From Microvelia longipes (taxonomy: Eukaryota > Arthropoda > Insecta > Hemiptera > Veliidae), in the NCBI GenBank assembly GCA_018340805.1, contig JACMZG010001914.1, forward strand, positions 41,984,109 to 42,048,108: 64,000 nt of DNA, read 5' to 3'. The notes under the pieces were generated by a model. The model saw nothing but the letters and a program-made list of their open reading frames with translations. It was not told the DNA's origin and ran no database searches. A program made the translations under genes and the position numbers. Below are positions 58,463 through 64,000 of this stretch, in pieces; positions within the stretch are counted from its first letter, which is position 1; the number at the start of each line of letters is the position of its first letter.

Positions 58463-59229
58463 TCGTTAAAATTAATCTAAAGTTCGATATTCAAAATAAG
58501 CAAAATTAATTGTTTAAATTTATGGATTATCATGGTTTGATGATCTTCATGTTGGAAACACTGAATTTTTAACATGCGTGTTGTTTATTTCATATCCGCC
58601 ATTTTACTTTTACGTGTTCAAAGTTCTAATCAACATTCAGTGACGCGCCCCATTCCTAGCTAGCATAGAATGAATCAACCTGGTTTTTTGGTTCAAGTTA
58701 TAAGTTACAATTATTTCAAGTGCATTTATATTTTATTTAAATTAGATATTAATATTAATTCAAGTTTTTATTGAATAAGAAATCACCATAATAATAATTA
58801 TTTGATAATTTATGATAAATAATTAATCATAATTATTATTAAGCATAATTATTACTAAGTGATGAAAAAATATTTGATTATGTTTTAATTTTATACTTTG
58901 TCTTGTAAGCGCAAAAACTTTTTAATCTCGAGCACTAACATTTATCTTTTACCTTGGCTAAGAATTTAGGGAGGGGGTGGCCAGTATGAGAATTCATTAT
59001 AATGAAGTCTCTTCTTTTACTTTCTCATCGCTTTTTACCTGGGAAAGCGTTTTCTCTCGACAAGATGAATGGTAAAAGTTTGTTGGGCGTTTAAACCGAG
59101 TTTTAAGTCTTGTTTTAGATTTGTGGTTTGTAAAGTTTTTACAACGAAGTTTTTATGCTGATGCAGATAACATCGAGGTACAATTTTATTATTTATAACG
59201 CTTTTATTTACGAATGATAGTAGTAGTAA
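58463..59229. other. Unassigned AT-rich DNA
   Basis: AT-rich with TAATTATTA-type runs at 58740-58870. No gene. Confidence 0.4.
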
Positions 59230-59858
59230 TAGATACAGTATAGTATTATAATCAGTTGACAGCGTGGGAAAATATTTTTGAGCAACCAATAAGGTTTACC
59301 CAAAGAGACTAATACTATTACAGGGAGGATACAACAGTTCTTATCATTCCTTGGGTAGCTAGGTGCCGTAACGGTACATTGGTGACGTCATTTTTTTTTT
59401 ATTTTTCATAATAATTACATTTTCACGTAAATATTACATTATTTTTCGACTATTTTGTTTTAAATCAAGTAAAATGAATTTAAAATAAGTTTTAATTATT
59501 ATCTATTGCATGTATTCTTTTATTGTCTGTGTTGAATAAAGTGGTTTAATGTGGCATCACTGAAAAATGTCCGCCGTTTGTAGAGTGTGTGCCTCATAAG
59601 GGGTTGTAGAGGGGTGGAGGAGTATCTAGTCTCTCTCTTGGGAGACTATAATAAGGGTAAGTACAGTTACAGCACCTATGGAAACTGTCTCACTTCCAGA
59701 CCCCTTATCAATGTGTTAATCGGGTTCTGTACTCCCTCTTATAGTGTTAGTCTCTTTAGGTTTGCCTTATATGAGGTGTGATTTAACATCCAGGACTAAC
59801 TTCATTGGCTCCCTGACATTATTGTTCCTCACTGTTAACTGATAATAGTATGTCGCTA
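59230..59858. mobile_element. Element with family B ends in inverted orientation
   Basis: The left end 59230-59300 (ATAATCAGTTGACAGCGTGG, GAGCAACCAATAAGGTTT) and right end 59780-59858 (ACTAACTTCATTGGCTCCCT, CACTGTTAACTGATAATAGT) are both the left terminus of family B, facing each other. They enclose about 480 bases of unrelated DNA (59301-59779) with a polyA-like T-run and AATAAA. A longer relative of MITE B, or two solo ends, are both possible. Confidence 0.55.
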
Positions 59859-60005
59859 AGCGTTAAGCAATAATATATCGCTGTATTGATTGTTTATTTG
59901 ACGCACTTTGTGTTTTCAGACCGTAAAAATAGGTCTGGTCTAGTCTAAAACTGGAAATAATATCTACGTTATTCTGTTGATTGGTCAAGTCATAAAATAT
60001 TTTTA
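59859..60005. other. Unassigned DNA
   Basis: Nothing recognised. Confidence 0.4.
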
Positions 60006-60125
60006 ACTCATAGAGATATTATTACTAGAGAGTCCCTATCAGTTGACGTTTGAAACATCGAAAAAGTAAATTGAACATTTTCGAATTCTAATATCATGAA
60101 ATCGACAGAACAAAATAACATTAAT

Positions 60126-60160
<35 letters not shown>
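60006..60160 (+). mobile_element. MITE family E end fragment plus (TA)n
   Basis: TCATAGAGATATTATTACTA, GAGAGTCCCTATCAGTTGAC, TTTGAAACATCGAAAAAGTA and CATTTTCGAATTCTAATATC match the left part of 41387. The copy is cut by a (TA)n tract at 60128-60157. Confidence 0.7.
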
Positions 60161-61430
60161 CTTGCGAAAAAGTTTTATTTTTCTAACAATTATAATGCAT
60201 CGTATTTTCTCCACTTGTGTATTATCTCTTGATTTTCTCTACTCTTGTATTATCTCATAATTTTGTTATGTATTAGTTCGTAATTTTCTCCTTTTATATA
60301 TTATATCGTAGTTTCTTCCACTCGCACAATTGTTCATATTTTGTTTATTCTTGCGTTTACTCTCCTTTACTTTGATCGTGTTTATTAGTTTGCATTCGCT
60401 CTAATAGTGTGAGAAATCGTACAATCTGTACTTCTGTACTAGATCGTTTATTCCTTGACAGAATTAAGTATCTGGTGTATAATCTCATATTTTTTTCCTC
60501 TTGTATACGAGTAAGACCTCTTATTTTCTTTACTGGAGTAATAGATCTTGACAGAATTAAGTATAAATAATTTAAGTTTATTTTGAATGTATTGCAGTAT
60601 ATTGCCTTTCTTTAGAAGCGCTTAGTGCTGCATTCTAGTGAATAGAAAAGCAAGGTGTGAGATATCAGAGCTATGCTGCTGGTCTCTAGCGATTTTCCCT
60701 TAAAAGCTGTTATCACTTTTTTTATACTTTACCTGTTAGCACGGCTTTTAATTATAGGATGTCTAGGCAAGTTTATATATCTATAAAGAAGATTGGATTA
60801 AGAATCTCATCTGATGAGGATTTGCAAGCTAAAAATAAAAATAAACAGCATAAAATCCAAATGCTCAAGCACCACTTATCCGAAAAATATTTTTTACGAC
60901 GTTATTAACCCAAAATAATGATGGGTTAACGTTTTTATAACGTTAATAATGACAATAAATAATAACCTGAATAATGACCTGGCAAATGCCAGGTTGAATA
61001 ATCAAAAGTCAGTCAACAGACTGCATAGGCAACCTTTTTTAAAACTCCTACAAACTACCTTTACAATAAAAACCTATCCAAAACACCATCAAAAATATCT
61101 TTTGACGATAAAAAATAAATAAAAAATAATAATAATTTAAAAAATAAAATACCCAAACCAAAAAATATAAAATTATCCTTAACCCAAACAAAACCCCCTT
61201 ACACCCTAAAAAATAATCAAAATGTATACCACAAAAATAACAAATAAATAAATAAAGTAGAAATAAAGAGGCACAAATTATCCTAAATCAATAAATTAAA
61301 TATGGCTCCAGTTTACACAGAATAAATATTGTATACTTTTGCCAATAAAGAACTTGTTTAAAAAAAGTGACTTAAAATTTTAAAAATTCATAAAAATAAA
61401 AAAAAATTGGAATAAAATAATGTATTTGCA
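60161..61430. other. Unassigned DNA
   Basis: 60180-60550 has loose T-rich repeats (TTGTGTATTATCTC, CTCTTGTATTATCTCA). 60890-60930 has an R1-like TACGACGTTATTAACCCAAA. 61030-61270 is unusually A/C-rich. No gene. Confidence 0.45.
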
Positions 61431-61595
61431 GTCTAAGGACGAGCAAAGCGAGTCCAAAGACGTGTTGCATAAATTTGGCGATTTGTATATTCTGAGGACG
61501 AGCGAAGCAAGTCCGAAGTAGTGAGTATGAGCGAAGCGTATGCGAGGGGTGAGTCAAAATTTTGAGGTATCCCGTACCCATTTTTTGTTTAAAGT
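61431..61595 (+). mobile_element. R1 3'-part fragment
   Basis: Two rounds of GGACGAGCAAAGCGAGTCC / GGACGAGCGAAGCAAGTCC are separated by ACGTGTTGCATAAATTTGGC, followed by GAGTATGAGCGAAGCG, TTTTGAGGTATCCCGTACCC and a T-run. The 5S-like segment is missing, as in a 5'-truncated retroposon. Confidence 0.75.
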
Positions 61596-62396
61596 ATCTT
61601 GTAACATATATTTTTAATATTTTGTTCACATCCAGATTTAGTGTTAATTTATTTTAAAAAATTGGTGTGAGTTTAAGGAAAATCAGTCTTACTTCTGAAT
61701 TGTATTGGCGGGAATGAAGACCGCCATATTTATTTTCATTTAAAATTTTTCTAACTAAGTTAAATTTTATTCTTTCTTAGTTTAGTTATATTTAATTTGG
61801 ACTAAACTAGAATTAATTTTTAGTTTTAGTTCTGAGTTTAATTTAATTTGGGTTTATTATATTAGATTTATACACAAGTTTAGGGTTTTTGGGGGAGGTT
61901 AGATAGGAACAGGTTGTTCTTGGTGGTTCCCTGGTGAACCCTTTTTATTGTTACGTGCTTTTTCGGCCCTAACTTTAAGTTTAACTTCACCCGTTTAAGA
62001 GGATTATCTGGGTAGTTCAGGTTTTCTGGATTAGATATTCCTAATCCGCTGGAGCATGCTTACTGGAGGATATGCCACTGTGTTTGTGCTTAGGTTTAGC
62101 CACAAATCTTTAAGTATTCCCGTGCCTAAAGTCAGTTGCTGGTGCAAACTGTTCTCACTACTTTGGTTTGGCAATCTATCAATATCAGGTTAGACAGATA
62201 CCGCAAATCCTTTTACCTATCACCTTCACGTTATTATTTTTTTAATTTTTATTTTATTAGAAGTTTCTTTTGATTTTATTAGTATTAAACCTCAGTATAT
62301 TGTAAGCCCTAGGAAGTCACTAATGGCCAGTAGAAGACAACTGTCCATAGGTAAGGATCAATATGAGGGGCCCCATAGTTTATTGGGAAGATCTTG
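61596..62396. other. Unassigned DNA
   Basis: No gene or family. TTAGTTTTAGTTCTGAGTTTA stretches are low complexity. Confidence 0.4.
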
Positions 62397-62430
62397 TTTA
62401 TTTTACTTTGATTTATCAAAGTAAAATAAA
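62397..62430. repeat. Perfect 16-bp palindrome
   Basis: TTTATTTTACTTTGAT and its complement are separated by TT. A CTGATCTAAATCGCTGATCT repeat follows. Confidence 0.88.
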
Positions 62431-63136
62431 TCACTGATCTAAATCGCTGATCTTTGAGTCAGCGAGATCAAAGCACTTTGAAATTAACCAACCATTAATT
62501 TTTACTTTTGAGTCGGTAATTATTTTTATATTTAAATCTTCATTATAGCTTCACCTTTATTTTATCTTTCTGATCTCTTTTAGCAGTTCTGATTCCTGGG
62601 TAGAACTTAAATACTGTTCTCAACAAGAATACATATTCAACTTATTATTTACATTCAAATGTTTGTCTTGGGTAACTTTATTACTACCTGAATTAGCCAG
62701 CTCCTGGATACCAAGAGTTTACTATTTCAGCATCTAAATTTACACCTCTATTTGTTCCTAAATGAGATTTAATCCAGGCTGGATTCCTCGTTTATCAGTC
62801 TGCCACCGTGCCTCTCCTTATTCCTCTTCCTCAATCCTTCCTCTGCTCCACAATTGTCTGTCAATTGTCCAACAATTGTCTGTCAAGTGTTGTTTACATA
62901 CATTGAAAACTATTTGTGTCTACCTCCTCTAAACATTGTTTAAAGCTGAACGAGGTTGCACTCAAATTAGAGTAGAAAATAAGAGTACAAATTAGAGTAC
63001 AAGATAGATTACCTCTCCATGTCAGTACCTCTGAAAGTTCTAGTCGCTTAAAAGAAGCCTACGCCCTTGAAATGCACCAGCCTGGGTTGGGTACAGATCA
63101 TCACTCAAAACATAGACGTTAAAGGCTATAATCTAT
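62431..63136. other. Unassigned DNA
   Basis: Contains CAATTGTCTGTCAATTGTCC-type short repeats near 62850-62885. No exon resembling the next dlg1 peptide was seen. Confidence 0.4.
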
Positions 63137-63215
63137 TATAGTACGAAACACGGCTGAAATCAGTTGACAGCAATCTCTTGGCTTTCGGCCAAGAGGCTGA
63201 AGGCCTCTTGTTTAT
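63137..63215 (+). mobile_element. Family B left end followed by a hairpin
   Basis: TATAGTACGAAACACGGCTG and AAATCAGTTGACAGC are the family B left TIR. The element then breaks into CTCTTGGC-TTTCG-GCCAAGAG and GCTGAAGGCCTCTTG, a GC hairpin whose AGGC/CTCTTGG words also occur at the edge of the hairpin cluster at 12530-12545. Confidence 0.6.
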
Positions 63216-64000
63216 TTATGTTCGAGCTCTCTACTTATGCTGCTTCTTCAAGACGTTCTTTATACTTTGTTTTTTACGGTGTTTTGGGAGTGGACACTAC
63301 CTTTATATTTAGGTACTTTGGCTGTCGAGTGCTGCATTCTTTTGACTGGATTGTTAAGCTCTAGTACTGATTGGAAAAGCTGGCTTGTCTAGTGGTGCTT
63401 TCTAGCGGTAGAATTCTCAATTATATAATCCATATTTGCCTGGAAAGTCTTTAATGGGGTTGTATTTTATCAACTTTTGATTGAAGTTTTTCTGTCGCTA
63501 ATATTGTAGCGGAAGAATAGCAATATAATATTATGAAAAAAAATTAATGATAACAGAAAATGAATGAACGCGGTCTTAGTGAAAAAATTATTAATGATAA
63601 TTTATAAAAGAAAAAGATATACAGGGTGCCGTGCGCTGCCTTTGAGAAAATATACCTCTTGACAAAAAAATCTATTTCCGATTAAGAGTAGTGTATATAT
63701 TTTAACACAAATATATTTTATGACCCCAGATTAATTTCGTTATCTCGTCTTGCTTGTTCCTTTGTCATGTTTACCTTTTGATCTTGTGACGTTCCACAGC
63801 TCCAACTTTCACGCAAAAATTATACTTGCGGCCGCAATTTTTTTATTTGATATTATCCTTAAACTTTTGAAGAATGTTTTTGCCTTGTTTGTGTTCCTGC
63901 TTTTGGCGAATTTTCAAAGGAGGAGGTAGTGAGGATACACGTTTTTATGATTTAAAGAAAAACCGCTAGGTAGCACCGCATGTGTTGTCCTATTGGTGCT
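63216..64000. other. Unassigned DNA to window end
   Basis: An open frame at 63164-63364 begins in the MITE B/hairpin sequence and has no domain. Nothing else recognised. Confidence 0.45.

Noticed and set aside
60800..60830. Hammerhead core CTGATGAGG
   Set aside because: No GAAAC partner or stem II downstream.

Overview
The window is AT-rich eukaryotic DNA, and almost all of it is one giant first intron of a single recognisable gene. A short exon at 2129-2147 starts with ATG and encodes MPVRKQ plus the first base of the next codon. A second exon at 55749-55880 completes that codon as Glu and encodes the L27 domain start [16 protein letters not shown]... of discs large (dlg1, the DLG/SAP97 MAGUK family). 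Frame, splice sites and the TACTAAC branch point all agree, giving a 53.6-kb intron on the + strand. The next exon (the rest of L27, usually DIQEFYE...) was not found before 64000. The peptide looks most like insect Dlg, so an insect or other arthropod with a repeat-rich genome is likely. The species cannot be named.

The rest is mobile and repetitive DNA. I name the families locally: R1 (a composite repeat with a GACGTCATTAACC motif and a 5S-rRNA-like box-C segment, its left end beside (TA)n), B (TA-flanked MITE, TIR with CACACGGCTAAAATCAGTTG), C (GGCGCGGTGG...CCTTTGG family), D (hairpin retroposon with a hammerhead-like core), E (TIR with ATAGAGATATATTACTAGAGG), tRNA-headed SINEs, and a Jockey-type LINE 3' end.

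Layout. 1-10 kb: repeats around the exon-1/promoter region, then MITEs. 10.3-13.85 kb: an R1 copy split by a ~3.04-kb unknown insertion with 126-bp terminal direct repeats, a 7-bp target duplication, broken AT-rich reading frames on both strands and a cluster of very stable GC hairpins. 14.3-15.4 kb: two minisatellites, one carrying a SINE. 19.65-35.85 kb: a roughly 16-kb palindromic structure. Inverted R1 arms enclose (TA)n tracts and a ~256-bp satellite that runs in opposite orientations on either side of a 1000-N gap (about 10 units left, 39 right). 34.87-35.43 kb: a TIR element nested in the right TA tract. 36.4-37.06 kb, 39.1-39.8 kb and 48.8-49.3 kb: foldback elements. 45.3-46.6 kb: a LINE end inside a minisatellite. 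52-55.3 kb: minisatellites of 40 and 100 bp. 55.75 kb: dlg1 exon 2. 55.9-64 kb: second intron with further MITE and R1 fragments.

No host gene other than dlg1 is supported. The most unusual parts are the 3-kb direct-repeat insertion, the 5S-like R1 family and the palindromic satellite block.
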